The notes: generated from the letters alone by a model not told the origin. A DNA stretch of 64,000 bases from Cribrihabitans marinus (GCF_900109035.1 NZ_FNYD01000007.1:62001-126000), one strand, 5' to 3'; shown: positions 18,702 through 28,500, numbered from the stretch's first letter. A program made the numbers and translations.

Positions 18702-19742
18702 ATGACCTACGCAAAAATCACGACCTCGGCACTGGCCCTGATGGCGGTTTCGGCAACCGCCGCCGCCGCCCGCGACAACGTGCAAGTCGCCGGATCCTCG
18801 ACCGTGCTGCCCTATGCCTCGATCGTCGCCGAACTGTTCGGCGAGAACACTGACTTCCCCACGCCCGTCGTCGAATCGGGCGGCTCGTCGGCCGGCCTGA
18901 AGCGGTTCTGCGAAGGTGTCGGCGAGAACACCATCGACGTGGCCAACGCATCGCGCGCGATCCGCGAAAAGGAGATCAAGGCCTGCGCCGAGAACGGCGT
19001 GACCGACATCATCGAGGTGCGCATCGGCTATGACGGCATCGTCTTCGCCAGCCAGCAATCTGGCCCGGACTTCACCGCATTCGAGCCGTCCGACATCTTC
19101 AACGCCATCGGCGCCACCGTCCTGAAGGACGGCGCGCTGGTCGAGAACCCGCACAACAACTGGGCCGAGTTCAACGCCGACCTGCCCGACGCGGAAATCG
19201 CCATGTTCATCCCCGGCACCAAGCACGGCACTCGCGAGGTGTTCGAGGACAAGGTGCTGCTCAAGGGCTGCGAGGACACCGGCGCCATGAAGGCGATGAT
19301 GGATGGCGGCATGTCCGAGGACGATGCCGAGGATGCCTGTCTCGACGTGCGCCAGGACGGCAAGTCGGTCGACATCGACGGCGACTATACCGAGACCCTG
19401 GCCCGCATCGACGCCAACACCAACGGCATCGGCGTGTTCGGCCTGGCGTTCTACGAGAACAACACCGACAAGCTGAAGGTCGCCACGATGGGCGGCATCG
19501 CACCGTCGACCGAGACCATCGCCTCGGGTGAATACCCGGTGTCGCGTCCGCTGTTCTTCTACGTCAAGAAGGCGCATATCGGCGTGATCCCGGGCCTCAA
19601 GGAATACACCCAGTTCTTCGTCGCGGACGAGATCGCCGGCCCCGGCGGCCCGCTGGCCAACTATGGCCTGGTGGCCGACCCGGAACTGGCCGAGACCCAG
19701 GCCGCCATCGAGGCGGAAGAGATCATGGGCGGCGGTTCCTGA
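18702..19742 (+). CDS. pstS: phosphate ABC transporter substrate-binding protein
   Basis: 346 residues with a cleavable signal peptide (MTYAKITTSALALMAVSATAAAA). The mature start QVAGSSTVLPYASIVAELF and VESGGSSAGLKRFCEG are phosphate-binding loops of PstS, as is PGTKHGTREVFED. It acts in the periplasm and delivers phosphate to PstCA. It is preceded by a Pho-box-like repeat and followed by a hairpin before pstC. Confidence 0.95.
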   Translation: MTYAKITTSALALMAVSATAAAARDNVQVAGSSTVLPYASIVAELFGENTDFPTPVVESGGSSAGLKRFCEGVGENTIDVANASRAIREKEIKACAENGVTDIIEVRIGYDGIVFASQQSGPDFTAFEPSDIFNAIGATVLKDGALVENPHNNWAEFNADLPDAEIAMFIPGTKHGTREVFEDKVLLKGCEDTGAMKAMMDGGMSEDDAEDACLDVRQDGKSVDIDGDYTETLARIDANTNGIGVFGLAFYENNTDKLKVATMGGIAPSTETIASGEYPVSRPLFFYVKKAHIGVIPGLKEYTQFFVADEIAGPGGPLANYGLVADPELAETQAAIEAEEIMGGGS

Positions 19743-19761
19743 CCGAACCCGATCTTCTGAG

Positions 19762-19795
19762 GGAGGCGGCGACTTCCGCCGCCTCCTTGCCTTTT
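19762..19795 (+). terminator. attenuator hairpin between pstS and pstC
   Basis: A nine-base perfect stem GGAGGCGGC (19762-19770) and GCCGCCTCC (19778-19786) with a 7-base loop is followed by TTGCCTTTTTC. It looks like an intrinsic terminator in the middle of the operon and would keep PstS more abundant than the transporter subunits. Confidence 0.7.
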
Positions 19796-19830
19796 TCGGT
19801 TTCCCACTCAAGTTACGCGGGGGCGCGCAT

Positions 19831-21303
19831 ATGCCATTGTTCTGGCTCATCCTGGCCGTGCTCGGTCTGGCGTCGGTCGGCTATGTCCTGGGTCGGCGGC
19901 GGGCGCTGCAATCCGCCGGCGGCGACAGCCGCAAGCTGCATTCGCTGCCGTCCTACTACGGCTTCAACGCGGCATTGAAATCCGCGGTGCCGGCGCTGTT
20001 GCTGCTGGTGGTCTGGCTGCTGGCGCAGCCGCTGATCGTCAACAACACGGTGTCGGAGCTGATCCCGGACAGCGCGGTGCCCGAAAGCTCGAGCCGCGGG
20101 CTGATCATGGCCGAGGTGCGCCGCGCCGCCGAGGGTCTGGAGAACGCGGTTGCCGCCGGGCTGATGACCGAGGAGTTCGCGGGCAACGCGGGCGCGGATG
20201 TCGAAGAGATCTCCCAGCGCCTGAAGGATGCCGGGCAGATCGTGACCTCGGAGATCACCCAGCCTGTCATGCGCGCTGCACAGCACTACAGGGCCATGAA
20301 CACGACCGGCGGCCGGATGATGTCGGTCGCGGTTCTGCTGCTGGCGCTTGTGGGATGCCTGTGGGGGCTGCGCGAGGTCGCGCCGGCGTTCCGTGCCCGC
20401 AACGTTGTGGAGAACGGCATCCGCGCGCTGCTGATCGCCGCGGCCTCCATCGCCATTCTCACCACGATCGGCATCCTACTTTCGCTGGTGTTCAACACCA
20501 TCGAGTTCTTCCGCCTCTACCCGGCCTGGGACTTCTTCACCGGGCTCAACTGGGCGCCCAGCTTCTCAGGGCGCGGCGGCAGCTCTGACCTGGGCGTCAT
20601 CCCGCTTCTCTGGGGCACCTTCTACATCTCGATCGTGGCGTTGGCGGTGGCGGTGCCCATCGGGCTCTTCTCGGCGATCTACCTGTCGGAATACGCGTCG
20701 AAGCCGGTGCGCGCCGTCGCCAAGCCGATGCTCGAGGTCCTGGCCGGGATCCCCACGATCGTCTACGGCCTCTTCGCGCTGCTGACAGTCGGGCCGCTGT
20801 TGATGAAGGTGTTCGGCAGTGACGGGCTGGGCTGGATGCAGGCGGGCACCGCGGTGATGACCGCAGGCCTCGTCATGGGCATCATGCTGATCCCCTTCGT
20901 CAGCTCGCTGAGCGACGACATCATCAACGCGGTGCCGCAAACGCTGCGCGACGGCTCCTACGGGCTGGGCGCGACCCGGTCCGAAACGATCCGGCAGGTG
21001 GTGTTGCCCGCCGCCCTGCCCGGTATCGTCGGCGCCATCCTGCTGGCCGCCAGCCGCGCCATCGGCGAGACCATGATCGTGGTGCTGGGCGCAGGTGCCG
21101 CCGCGCGGCTGTCGCTCAATCCGTTCGAGGCGATGACCACGGTCACCGCCAAGATAGTCAGCCAGCTGACCGGCGACGCCGACTTCGCCAGCCCCGAGGC
21201 GCTGGTGGCCTTTGCCCTGGGCATGACGCTGTTCGTCATCACGCTGGGGCTGAACATCCTGGCGCTTTATATCGTGCGCAAATACCGGGAGCAGTACGAA
21301 TGA
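19831..21303 (+). CDS. pstC: phosphate ABC transporter permease PstC
   Basis: 490 residues, the long form typical of alphaproteobacteria, with an extended N-terminal region (helices plus a soluble stretch at about 75-165) before the standard permease core. The core contains PVLEVLAGIPTIVYGL-like sequence (read MLEVLAGIPTIVYGLFALL) and the EAA loop SYGLGATRSETIRQVVLPAALPGIVG. The ATG at 19831 follows ACGCGGGGGCGCGCAT. Its stop overlaps pstA by four bases. Confidence 0.93.
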   Translation: MPLFWLILAVLGLASVGYVLGRRRALQSAGGDSRKLHSLPSYYGFNAALKSAVPALLLLVVWLLAQPLIVNNTVSELIPDSAVPESSSRGLIMAEVRRAAEGLENAVAAGLMTEEFAGNAGADVEEISQRLKDAGQIVTSEITQPVMRAAQHYRAMNTTGGRMMSVAVLLLALVGCLWGLREVAPAFRARNVVENGIRALLIAAASIAILTTIGILLSLVFNTIEFFRLYPAWDFFTGLNWAPSFSGRGGSSDLGVIPLLWGTFYISIVALAVAVPIGLFSAIYLSEYASKPVRAVAKPMLEVLAGIPTIVYGLFALLTVGPLLMKVFGSDGLGWMQAGTAVMTAGLVMGIMLIPFVSSLSDDIINAVPQTLRDGSYGLGATRSETIRQVVLPAALPGIVGAILLAASRAIGETMIVVLGAGAAARLSLNPFEAMTTVTAKIVSQLTGDADFASPEALVAFALGMTLFVITLGLNILALYIVRKYREQYE

Positions 21304-22628
21304 CCGATGCCACGCTGAACGGCGACGGCGGCCGGCCCAACGGCTCGCTGACCACGCAGGACGACCGCACCAAGGCACGCAACCGCGCCGAGACCCGGTT
21401 CAAGGCCTATGGGCTTGCCGCGATCCTGGTCGGGATCTTCTTTCTGGTGGTGCTCGCGGTGTCGATCATCCGGTCCGGCTCGCCCGCGTTCACCCGCACG
21501 GTCGTGGACGTGGAATTCACCCTGTCGCAATCCGAGTTCGAGGCCGCCGAAGAGGAATTGTTCAAGACCAAGGCCTATCAGTCCCTGTTCATCTCGACGC
21601 TCAAGGGCCAGCTGGACGAGCGCGGCGTCGAGGTCGCTTTCGACGAGGCCGCTATCGAGCGGCTGCTGGGCAAAGTGGGCGGCACGATCCGCGAGTTCTA
21701 CACCGCCAACCCGGACAAGCTGGGCGAGCCGGTGCAGTTCGAACTGCCCGCCTCGTCCCGGGTCGACGGCTATTTCAACGGTCGTGTCACGCGCGAGTCG
21801 ATCCAGGACAGCCGGTTCCTGATGAAGGCCGACCTGGACCTGGTGGATGTGCTGCACGACGCCGGGATCATGAAGTCGAGCTTCAACTGGACCTTCATCA
21901 CCGGCGCCGATGCAGGCGTGGACAACCCCGGCGGGGCCGGCATCGGCGCGTCGGTCGTGGGGTCGTTCTTCATGATGCTGGTGGTGCTGGTCCTGTCGCT
22001 GCCGATCGGGGTGGCCGCGTCCATCTATCTTGAGGAATTCGCCCCCCAGAACCGCTTCACCGACCTGATCGAGGTCAACATCTCGAACCTGGCCGCGGTG
22101 CCGTCCATCGTGTTCGGTATCCTGGGCCTGGCCGTCTTCATCCAGTTCATGCACCTGCCGCAATCGGCGCCGCTGGTGGGCGGTCTGGTCCTGACGCTGA
22201 TGACGTTGCCCACGATCATCATTTCGACCCGCGCCTCGCTCAAGGCGGTGCCGCCGTCGATCCGCGATGCGGCGCTGGGCGTGGGCGCGTCGCGGATGCA
22301 GGCGGTGTTCCACCACGTGCTGCCGCTGGCCATGCCCGGCATCCTGACCGGCACCATCATCGGCCTGGCGCAGGCTTTGGGCGAGACCGCGCCGCTTTTG
22401 CTGATCGGCATGGTGGGCTTTGTCGCCCGCGGCTATCCCGAGGGCATCGCCGCCGGGTTCACCGACCCGAACTCGGCCATGCCGGCACAGATCTACACCT
22501 GGGCGGCGCGCGCGGATGCCGGCTTCTACGAGAAGGCCTGGGGCGGGATCATCATCCTGCTGGCCTTCCTGCTGACGATGAACATCATCGCGATCATCCT
22601 GCGCCGCAGGTTCGAGCGCCGCTGGTAA
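21300..22628 (+). CDS. pstA: phosphate ABC transporter permease PstA
   Basis: 442 residues, also a long form: one N-terminal helix (about 37-58), a soluble region of about 150 residues, then the permease core with IEVNISNLAAVPSIVFGILGLAVF and the EAA loop DAALGVGASRMQAVFHHVLPLAMPG. It forms the membrane channel with PstC. Starts inside the pstC stop codon; pstB follows after 21 bases. Confidence 0.94.
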   Translation: MTDATLNGDGGRPNGSLTTQDDRTKARNRAETRFKAYGLAAILVGIFFLVVLAVSIIRSGSPAFTRTVVDVEFTLSQSEFEAAEEELFKTKAYQSLFISTLKGQLDERGVEVAFDEAAIERLLGKVGGTIREFYTANPDKLGEPVQFELPASSRVDGYFNGRVTRESIQDSRFLMKADLDLVDVLHDAGIMKSSFNWTFITGADAGVDNPGGAGIGASVVGSFFMMLVVLVLSLPIGVAASIYLEEFAPQNRFTDLIEVNISNLAAVPSIVFGILGLAVFIQFMHLPQSAPLVGGLVLTLMTLPTIIISTRASLKAVPPSIRDAALGVGASRMQAVFHHVLPLAMPGILTGTIIGLAQALGETAPLLLIGMVGFVARGYPEGIAAGFTDPNSAMPAQIYTWAARADAGFYEKAWGGIIILLAFLLTMNIIAIILRRRFERRW

Positions 22629-22649
22629 GGCCCCGGAGGACCAGATAGC

Positions 22650-23444
22650 ATGTATGACACGACCTCGGAGAAAGACGTGGACCAGAAAACGATCAAGTTC
22701 TCGGCCCGCAAGGTGCAGGTCTTCTATGGCGACACCCACGCGATCAAGGACGTGGATGTCGATATCGAGGACAAGACCGTGACCGCCTTCATCGGGCCGT
22801 CGGGCTGTGGCAAGTCCACGTTCCTGCGCTGCCTGAACCGGATGAACGACACGATCGACATCTGCCGGATCGAGGGCGACATCCGCCTTGATGGCGAGGA
22901 CATATACGACCGCCGGGTCGACCCGGTGCAGCTGCGCGCCAAGGTCGGCATGGTGTTCCAGAAGCCGAATCCGTTCCCCAAGTCGATCTATGACAACGTG
23001 GCCTATGGCCCGCGCATCCACGGGCTGGCCCGCAGCAAGGCCGACCTGGACCAGATCGTCGAGCGGGCGCTGCGCCGGGGCGCGCTCTGGGACGAGGTCA
23101 AGGACCGGCTGCACGCGCCCGGCACCGGCCTTTCGGGCGGCCAGCAGCAGCGGCTGTGCATCGCCCGCGCGGTTGCCACCGAGCCCGAGGTCCTGTTGAT
23201 GGACGAGCCGTGCTCGGCGCTGGACCCGATCGCCACGGCGCAGGTCGAGGAACTGATCGCCGAGCTGCGGCGCGACTACTCCGTGGTGATCGTCACCCAC
23301 TCGATGCAGCAAGCGGCGCGGGTCAGCCAGAAGACCGCGTTCTTTCACCTGGGCAACCTCGTCGAGTTCGGCGAGACCGGCAACATCTTCACCAACCCCG
23401 AAGACAAGCGCACCGAAAGCTACATCACCGGGCGCATTGGCTGA
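22650..23444 (+). CDS. pstB: phosphate ABC transporter ATP-binding protein
   Basis: 264 residues. Walker A is [20 protein letters not shown], the Q-loop is [21 protein letters not shown], the signature is [20 protein letters not shown] and Walker B is [16 protein letters not shown]. The FPKSIYDNV context is typical of PstB. It energises phosphate import and, with PhoU, signals phosphate status. Confidence 0.97.
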   Translation: MYDTTSEKDVDQKTIKFSARKVQVFYGDTHAIKDVDVDIEDKTVTAFIGPSGCGKSTFLRCLNRMNDTIDICRIEGDIRLDGEDIYDRRVDPVQLRAKVGMVFQKPNPFPKSIYDNVAYGPRIHGLARSKADLDQIVERALRRGALWDEVKDRLHAPGTGLSGGQQQRLCIARAVATEPEVLLMDEPCSALDPIATAQVEELIAELRRDYSVVIVTHSMQQAARVSQKTAFFHLGNLVEFGETGNIFTNPEDKRTESYITGRIG

Positions 23445-23455
23445 TTGGAGCCGAC

Positions 23456-24154
23456 ATGAACACCAACCACATTCTCTCTGCCTTCGACCGGGATCTCGAA
23501 GGGGTTCAGGCCAAGGTCATGCGCATGGGCGGGATGGTCGAACAGGCCCTGCGCGACTCGATAACCGCGCTGCTGAGCCATGACATCGAGATGGCCGCGC
23601 GTGTGCGGCAGGACGACCGGGCCATAGACGAGCTGGACGAGGCGGTGAAATCCGACTGCGCCCGCATCCTCGCCCTGCGCGCGCCCACCGCCGTCGACCT
23701 GCGCGTCGTGCTGTCGGTGATCGAGATCAGCTCGAACCTGGAGCGGTGCGGCGACTATGCCAAGAACATCGCCAAGCGCACGCCTTCTGTCGGCGTCCAG
23801 CATGACATCATGGAAACCGGCACCGCGCTGCGACGGATGGCCGAGTTCGTGCAGGCCATGCTGAGCGACGCGCTGGACAGCTATATCCATCAGGACGAGG
23901 ACAAGGCGCTGGACGTGATCCAGCGCGATGTCGAGGCCGACCAGATGTACAACACGCTGTTCCGCTCCTTGCTGACGCACATGATGGAGGATCCGCGCTC
24001 GATCGCCACCGCCATGCACCTGCATTTCATCGCCAAGAACATCGAGCGGGTGGGCGACCATGCCACCGGGATCTGCGAACAGGCGATCTATGTCCTGACC
24101 GGCGAGATGCCGCAGGAGCCACGCCCGAAACAGGACAGCACGACCCGGATGTGA
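23456..24154 (+). CDS. phoU: phosphate signalling protein PhoU
   Basis: 232 residues in two PhoU repeats, each a three-helix bundle with a metal-binding acidic motif (VLSVIEISSNLERCGDYAKNIAKR and HFIAKNIERVGDHATGICEQA). It links the Pst transporter to PhoR/PhoB signalling as a negative regulator. It begins 11 bases after pstB and overlaps the phoB start. Confidence 0.95.
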   Translation: MNTNHILSAFDRDLEGVQAKVMRMGGMVEQALRDSITALLSHDIEMAARVRQDDRAIDELDEAVKSDCARILALRAPTAVDLRVVLSVIEISSNLERCGDYAKNIAKRTPSVGVQHDIMETGTALRRMAEFVQAMLSDALDSYIHQDEDKALDVIQRDVEADQMYNTLFRSLLTHMMEDPRSIATAMHLHFIAKNIERVGDHATGICEQAIYVLTGEMPQEPRPKQDSTTRM

Positions 24155-24849
24155 GTGCCATGACCGACATCAGCCCCAAGGTCCTCGTCGTCGAGGACGA
24201 ACCCTCGCAGCTCGAAGTGCTGGCCTACAACCTGGAGGCCGAGGGGTTCGACGCGATCCGCGCCTCTGACGGGTCCGAGGCGCTGCTGCTGGTGCGCGAA
24301 GAGGCGCCCGACGTGATCCTGCTGGACTGGATGCTGCCCGGCACCTCAGGGATCGAGGTCTGCCGCCAGATCAAGATGACGCCCGAGCTGAAATCGATCC
24401 CGATCATCATGATCTCGGCCCGGTCCGAGGAGGTCGACAAGATCCGCGGGCTGGAAACCGGGGCCGACGACTACGTCTCCAAGCCCTATTCGGTGCTAGA
24501 GCTGATCGCACGGGTCAAGGCGCAGCTGCGGCGGTCGCGCCCCGGAACGGTCGGCGAACGCCTGTCATTCCGCGACATCACGCTGGATGCCGAGACCCAC
24601 AAGGTGTTCCGCGCCGGCAAGGAGTTGCGGCTGGGGCCGACCGAGTTCCGCCTGCTGACCACGCTGCTGGAGAAGCCCGGCCGGGTCTGGAGCCGCGACC
24701 AGCTGCTCGACCGGGTCTGGGGCCGTGACATCTATGTCGACACCCGCACCGTGGACGTGCATATCGGCCGCCTGCGCAAGGCGCTGGGCCGGGCCGGCGG
24801 GGCCGATCCGATCCGCACCGTGCGCGGCGCCGGGTATGCGCTGGGCTGA
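24151..24849 (+). CDS. phoB: phosphate regulon response regulator PhoB
   Basis: An OmpR-type response regulator. The receiver has acidic pocket VVEDEPSQ, phospho-acceptor Asp59 in VILLDWMLPG, and a Lys in VSKPYSV. The C-terminal winged helix contains LGPTEFRLLTTLLEKPGRVWSRDQLLDRVWG and VDVHIGRLRKAL. The GTG at 24151 overlaps the phoU stop by four bases; an ATG at 24160 would shorten it by three residues. No phoR sensor kinase accompanies it here. Confidence 0.95.
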   Translation: MSAMTDISPKVLVVEDEPSQLEVLAYNLEAEGFDAIRASDGSEALLLVREEAPDVILLDWMLPGTSGIEVCRQIKMTPELKSIPIIMISARSEEVDKIRGLETGADDYVSKPYSVLELIARVKAQLRRSRPGTVGERLSFRDITLDAETHKVFRAGKELRLGPTEFRLLTTLLEKPGRVWSRDQLLDRVWGRDIYVDTRTVDVHIGRLRKALGRAGGADPIRTVRGAGYALG

Positions 24850-24855
24850 GCGGGA

Positions 24856-25419
24856 TCAGTAGCGGCCCGGGCGGCTGAGGCTGAAAACGCTGGAGGGTAG
24901 CGACCGAACGACCGGATCCTGCGTGAACGAACGGTTGAAGCCGATCCGCGAGGCCAGCGGCAGAAGCGGGCAATTGCGCACCGGCAGCGCCAGGATCACG
25001 TAGAGGTGGTCGCGCCAGAGCCGCGGCGCGCGGATCGCCTGGCCCAGCTGCGGAACCGGTTGCGGGAAATCATAGACCGAAAACTGCGCTGTGCCGTTCA
25101 GGCTGCGCCCCGGTTGCAGCGCGCGATAGGGGCTTCGGAACCAGTCCTCGGGGTCGGCGGCGGCCCCCGCCGCGCGGCTCAGGGCGGTGTTGTCGCGGGC
25201 GCGAAACGGCTCGATCCGCACATCCGGCGCGTCGGGTGCGGATGGCAGGCAAACCGGCGCCTTGCCCTGGTTGCGCAGGGCGTAGTCGATCCGCACCTGA
25301 CCGTCGCGGGCCACGGTCATGCCGCGGATTTCCAGGCTGTAGAACGGATTGGCCACGGCCCGGCCGGCCGGGATCAGACAGGCCAGGGCCAGGGAAATGG
25401 CGGGCAGGAGGCGGATCAT
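24856..25419 (-). CDS. exported hypothetical protein
   Basis: 187 residues beginning MIRLLPAISLALACLIPAGRAVANPF, a clear signal peptide with cleavage after AVA or VAN. The mature protein is rich in beta-strand pattern (YSLEIRGMTVARDGQVRIDYALRNQGKAPVCLP) and probably periplasmic. I do not recognise a family. The start at 25419 is chosen for the signal peptide. Convergent with phoB, six bases apart. Confidence 0.7.
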   Translation of the reverse strand: MIRLLPAISLALACLIPAGRAVANPFYSLEIRGMTVARDGQVRIDYALRNQGKAPVCLPSAPDAPDVRIEPFRARDNTALSRAAGAAADPEDWFRSPYRALQPGRSLNGTAQFSVYDFPQPVPQLGQAIRAPRLWRDHLYVILALPVRNCPLLPLASRIGFNRSFTQDPVVRSLPSSVFSLSRPGRY

Positions 25420-25524
25420 GGTGAGGTCGGGTCCGAGGGATGTCGCTGGCGTCGGAATGCCCCCGCCGGCACCGGAATGCAAGCCGCGAGACCGCGCTTG
25501 GGCCGCGCAATCACGGCGGCGTGT

Positions 25525-25770
25525 TCAGCCGCCGCGCAATCGCTGCATCAGGTAGACCTCACTGCCCTCGGGCACCGGTTCGGTCAGGCTGCCGGCGATG
25601 ATGCGCCCGTCGATGGCGACCGACACGCCGGCGTCAATCGCCTCCTGCAGGGCCGGATGGGCGCGGACCAGCGCATCGAGCAACTCGCCCACGGTCCCAG
25701 CCTCGACTTCGACGGATTCCTTGCCGTCGGCAAGGCCGCGCAGGCCGGACCAGAGATGGACCTCAGGCAT
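25525..25770 (-). CDS. MoaD/ThiS family sulfur carrier-like protein
   Basis: 81 residues with a beta-grasp pattern (VHLWSGLRGLADGKESVEVEAGTVGELLDAL) and the C-terminal di-glycine LMQRLRGG that MoaD/ThiS proteins use for thiocarboxylate chemistry. Such proteins donate sulfur in molybdopterin synthesis or related pathways. It is the last gene of the molybdenum hydroxylase operon and overlaps the large subunit by 8 bases, so a dedicated role in cofactor supply or sulfuration is plausible (inference). Confidence 0.8.
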   Translation of the reverse strand: MPEVHLWSGLRGLADGKESVEVEAGTVGELLDALVRAHPALQEAIDAGVSVAIDGRIIAGSLTEPVPEGSEVYLMQRLRGG

Positions 25771-28021
25771 CGCGGGCCTTGAGCGCGGCCAGCGTGCGCG
25801 GCGGCGACATCGGCAGGTGACGCATCCGCACCCCGGCCGCCGCCGAGACCGCGTTGGCGATGGCCGCGAGCGGCGGACAGATCGAGGTCTCACCGACCCC
25901 GCGCACGCCGAACGGGTGGCCCGGATTGGGCACCTCGACGATCACCGTGTCGATCATCGGCAGGTCGGAGGCAACCGGAATGCGGTAGTCGAGGAAACCC
26001 GCGTTCTGCAGCCGCCCATCCTCGCCATAGATGTATTCCTCGTTCAGCGCCCAGCCGATCCCTTGCGCCGCGCCGCCCTGGAACTGGCCCTCGACATAGG
26101 TCGGGTGGATCGCCTTGCCGGCATCCTGGATCACGGTGTAGCGCACGACCTTGGTGGCGCCGGTCTCGCGGTCGACCTCGGCATCGACGATATGGGTGGC
26201 AAAGCTGACGCCGGCACCCTCGGGCGTGGCCTCGAAATGGCCCGAGATCGGTCCGCCGGTCTGGCCCATCTCGGCGGTGATCTCGGCCAGCGGCAGCGGG
26301 TCGAAATCGCCGGCATTGGGGCCTGAAGGAACCGCACAGCCGTCTTCCCATTTCACCGCGTCCTCTGGGATCCCCCATTTCGCGGCGGCCCGCTGGCTGA
26401 GCTTGCGCACGGCATCCTTGGCCGCCTTGATCGTGGCAAGCCCGCTGGCATAGGTCACGCGGCTGCCGTGGCTTACGTCGTTGTATCCCAGGCTGGCCGT
26501 GTCGGCGATGGTCACGCGGATGTTCTCATAGGGAATGCCCAGCACCTCGGCCGCCATCAGCGCCATCGACGCGCGGCTGCCGCCGATATCCGGCGTGCCG
26601 ACCATGAGCTGCACCGAGCCGTCCTCGGACAGCGCCAGCGACACGCTGGTTTCGCCGCCGTGGTTGAACCAGAAGCCACAGGAGATGCCGCGCCCCTGCC
26701 CCGGCTTGAGCGGCGCGGCGTAATGCGGATGCGCCTTGGCGGCCTCCAGCGTCTCGACCAGGCCGATCCGTTCGAACCGGGGGCCATAGCTGGCCTTGGT
26801 GCCTTCGCGCGCGGCATTCTTGAGCCGCACCTCAATCGGGTCGAGATCCAGCTTCCGGCACAGCTCGTCGACCACCGATTCAACCGCGAAGGCCGCCATC
26901 GGCGAGCCCGGCGCGCGATAGGCGGCCTGTTTCGGGCGGTTGGTCATCACGTCATAGCCGACCTGGTGCACGTTCTTCAGGTCATAGGGCGCAAAGGCGC
27001 ACATCGCCGTCATGTCGCCGGGCGCACCGGGAAAGGCACCGCCCTGCAGGCGGAACTCGCCCTGGGCCGCGGTGATGGTGCCGTCCTTCTTCATGCCGAC
27101 CTTGATGTCCATCGAGGCCGAGGCGGTGGGCCCTGTGGCCCGGAACACTTCGGCCCGGCTCATCACGATCTTCACGGGCCGGTTCGCCTTGCGGCTGAGC
27201 GCCAGCGCCACCGGTTCGATGAACACGGTGGTCTTGCCGCCGAACCCGCCGCCGATCTCCGAGGCGGTCACCCGCAGGTTCGCGGTCTCGATGCCCAGCA
27301 GCGCGGCGCAGGTCTTCTGCACGATCCAGTGGCCCTGGGTGCAGCACCACAGCTCGCCCTTGCCATCCTTGCCCAGCTGGCCCAGGCAGGCATGCGGCTC
27401 GATATAGCCCTGGTGCGTGGCCTCGGTCTCGAAACTGTCCTCGATCACCAGGTCGGCCTCGGCAAACCCGGCCTCGACATCGCCGTGCCCGCTTTCATGG
27501 CGCCGCACCACGTTGGGATGCATGTCGTCGGGCACCGAGAAATCGGCCGCCCCCTCGCGGATCACCGGCGCGTCCTGGCGCATCGCCGCGTTCACGTCGG
27601 TGACATACGGCAGTTCCTCGTATTCCACCTCGATCAGCTTGAGCGCGTCGCGCGCCGCCAGCGCAGAGGTGGCGGCCACGGCGGCCACCGCATGCCCGTC
27701 ATAGAGCGCCTTGTCCCCGGCCATCACGTTTTCCAGCACGTTCCAGACCTCGCCGGCGAGGCCGGGCTTGAACGGGACCTCGGCGAAATCGGCTCGCGTG
27801 ACCACCGCCTTCACGTCGGCCAGCGCCTCGGCCTTGGAGGTGTCGATCCGGACGATCCGGGCATGGGCGTGCGGGCTGCGCAGTATCGCGCCGTGCAGCA
27901 TCCCTGCCGCGTTCATGTCCGCGCCGAAGCGGGCGCGGCCCGTTACCTTGTCCAGACCGTCGGGTCGGTCGGGGCGGGTGCCGACGAAACGAAACTCGCG
28001 CTTGCTGTCGTCCAGAGCCAT
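25763..28021 (-). CDS. xanthine dehydrogenase family molybdenum-binding subunit
   Basis: 752 residues of the molybdenum hydroxylase large subunit family. Typical stretches are GRARFGADMNAAGMLHGAILRSPHAHARI, a MoCo-loop TASEIGGGFGGKTTVF, and the catalytic Glu711 in GVRGVGETSICPP. The active-site loop reads AYRAPGSPMAAFAVE, not the AYxCSFR of form I CO dehydrogenase, so CO oxidation is unlikely. Substrate could be a purine, N-heterocycle or aldehyde; purine is attractive because a urate pathway lies 20 kb away, but this is inference. Subunit order FAD, FeS, Mo with overlapping genes. Confidence 0.88.
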   Translation of the reverse strand: MALDDSKREFRFVGTRPDRPDGLDKVTGRARFGADMNAAGMLHGAILRSPHAHARIVRIDTSKAEALADVKAVVTRADFAEVPFKPGLAGEVWNVLENVMAGDKALYDGHAVAAVAATSALAARDALKLIEVEYEELPYVTDVNAAMRQDAPVIREGAADFSVPDDMHPNVVRRHESGHGDVEAGFAEADLVIEDSFETEATHQGYIEPHACLGQLGKDGKGELWCCTQGHWIVQKTCAALLGIETANLRVTASEIGGGFGGKTTVFIEPVALALSRKANRPVKIVMSRAEVFRATGPTASASMDIKVGMKKDGTITAAQGEFRLQGGAFPGAPGDMTAMCAFAPYDLKNVHQVGYDVMTNRPKQAAYRAPGSPMAAFAVESVVDELCRKLDLDPIEVRLKNAAREGTKASYGPRFERIGLVETLEAAKAHPHYAAPLKPGQGRGISCGFWFNHGGETSVSLALSEDGSVQLMVGTPDIGGSRASMALMAAEVLGIPYENIRVTIADTASLGYNDVSHGSRVTYASGLATIKAAKDAVRKLSQRAAAKWGIPEDAVKWEDGCAVPSGPNAGDFDPLPLAEITAEMGQTGGPISGHFEATPEGAGVSFATHIVDAEVDRETGATKVVRYTVIQDAGKAIHPTYVEGQFQGGAAQGIGWALNEEYIYGEDGRLQNAGFLDYRIPVASDLPMIDTVIVEVPNPGHPFGVRGVGETSICPPLAAIANAVSAAAGVRMRHLPMSPPRTLAALKARDA

Positions 28022-28500
28022 CAGACGGCCTCCCTCATCTCGGCGGCCGTGTCCATCACGGCGCGGATTATCTTGTCATATCCGGTGCAGCGGCACAGGT
28101 TGCCGGCCAGCCAATAGCGCACCTCCTCCTCGGTCGGATCCGGGCTCTTCTCCAGAAGCGCCTTGGCCGCGACCAGGATGCCCGGCGTGCAGATGCCGCA
28201 TTGCAGGGCGGCATGTTCGATGAACTTGCGCTGCAGCGGATGCAGCTCGTCACCCTGGGCGACGCCCTCGATGGTGCCGATCTCGCGGCCTTCGGCCTCG
28301 ACCCCCAGCACCAGGCAGGAACAGACCAGCCGCCCATCGAGCGTGACCGAACAGGCGCCGCAGTCGCCGGTGCCGCAGCCTTCCTTGGCGCCGGTCAGGT
28401 TCAGCCGGTCGCGCAGGCAGTCCAGCAGCGTCTCGCGCGGATCGCAGAGGAATTCGGTCTCGTCGCCGTTTACGGTCGTCGTCACGTGAACCCGGCTCAT
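28021..28500 (-). CDS. [2Fe-2S] subunit of molybdenum hydroxylase
   Basis: 159 residues. A plant-type cluster (GAKEGCGTGDCGACSVTLDG, with a further Cys in RLVCSCLV) is followed by the helical domain with QCGICTPGI and LCRCTGYDKI, the second [2Fe-2S] site. It carries electrons from the molybdenum site to the FAD subunit. It shares one base with the large subunit gene and overlaps the FAD subunit gene by four. Confidence 0.94.
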   Translation of the reverse strand: MSRVHVTTTVNGDETEFLCDPRETLLDCLRDRLNLTGAKEGCGTGDCGACSVTLDGRLVCSCLVLGVEAEGREIGTIEGVAQGDELHPLQRKFIEHAALQCGICTPGILVAAKALLEKSPDPTEEEVRYWLAGNLCRCTGYDKIIRAVMDTAAEMREAV

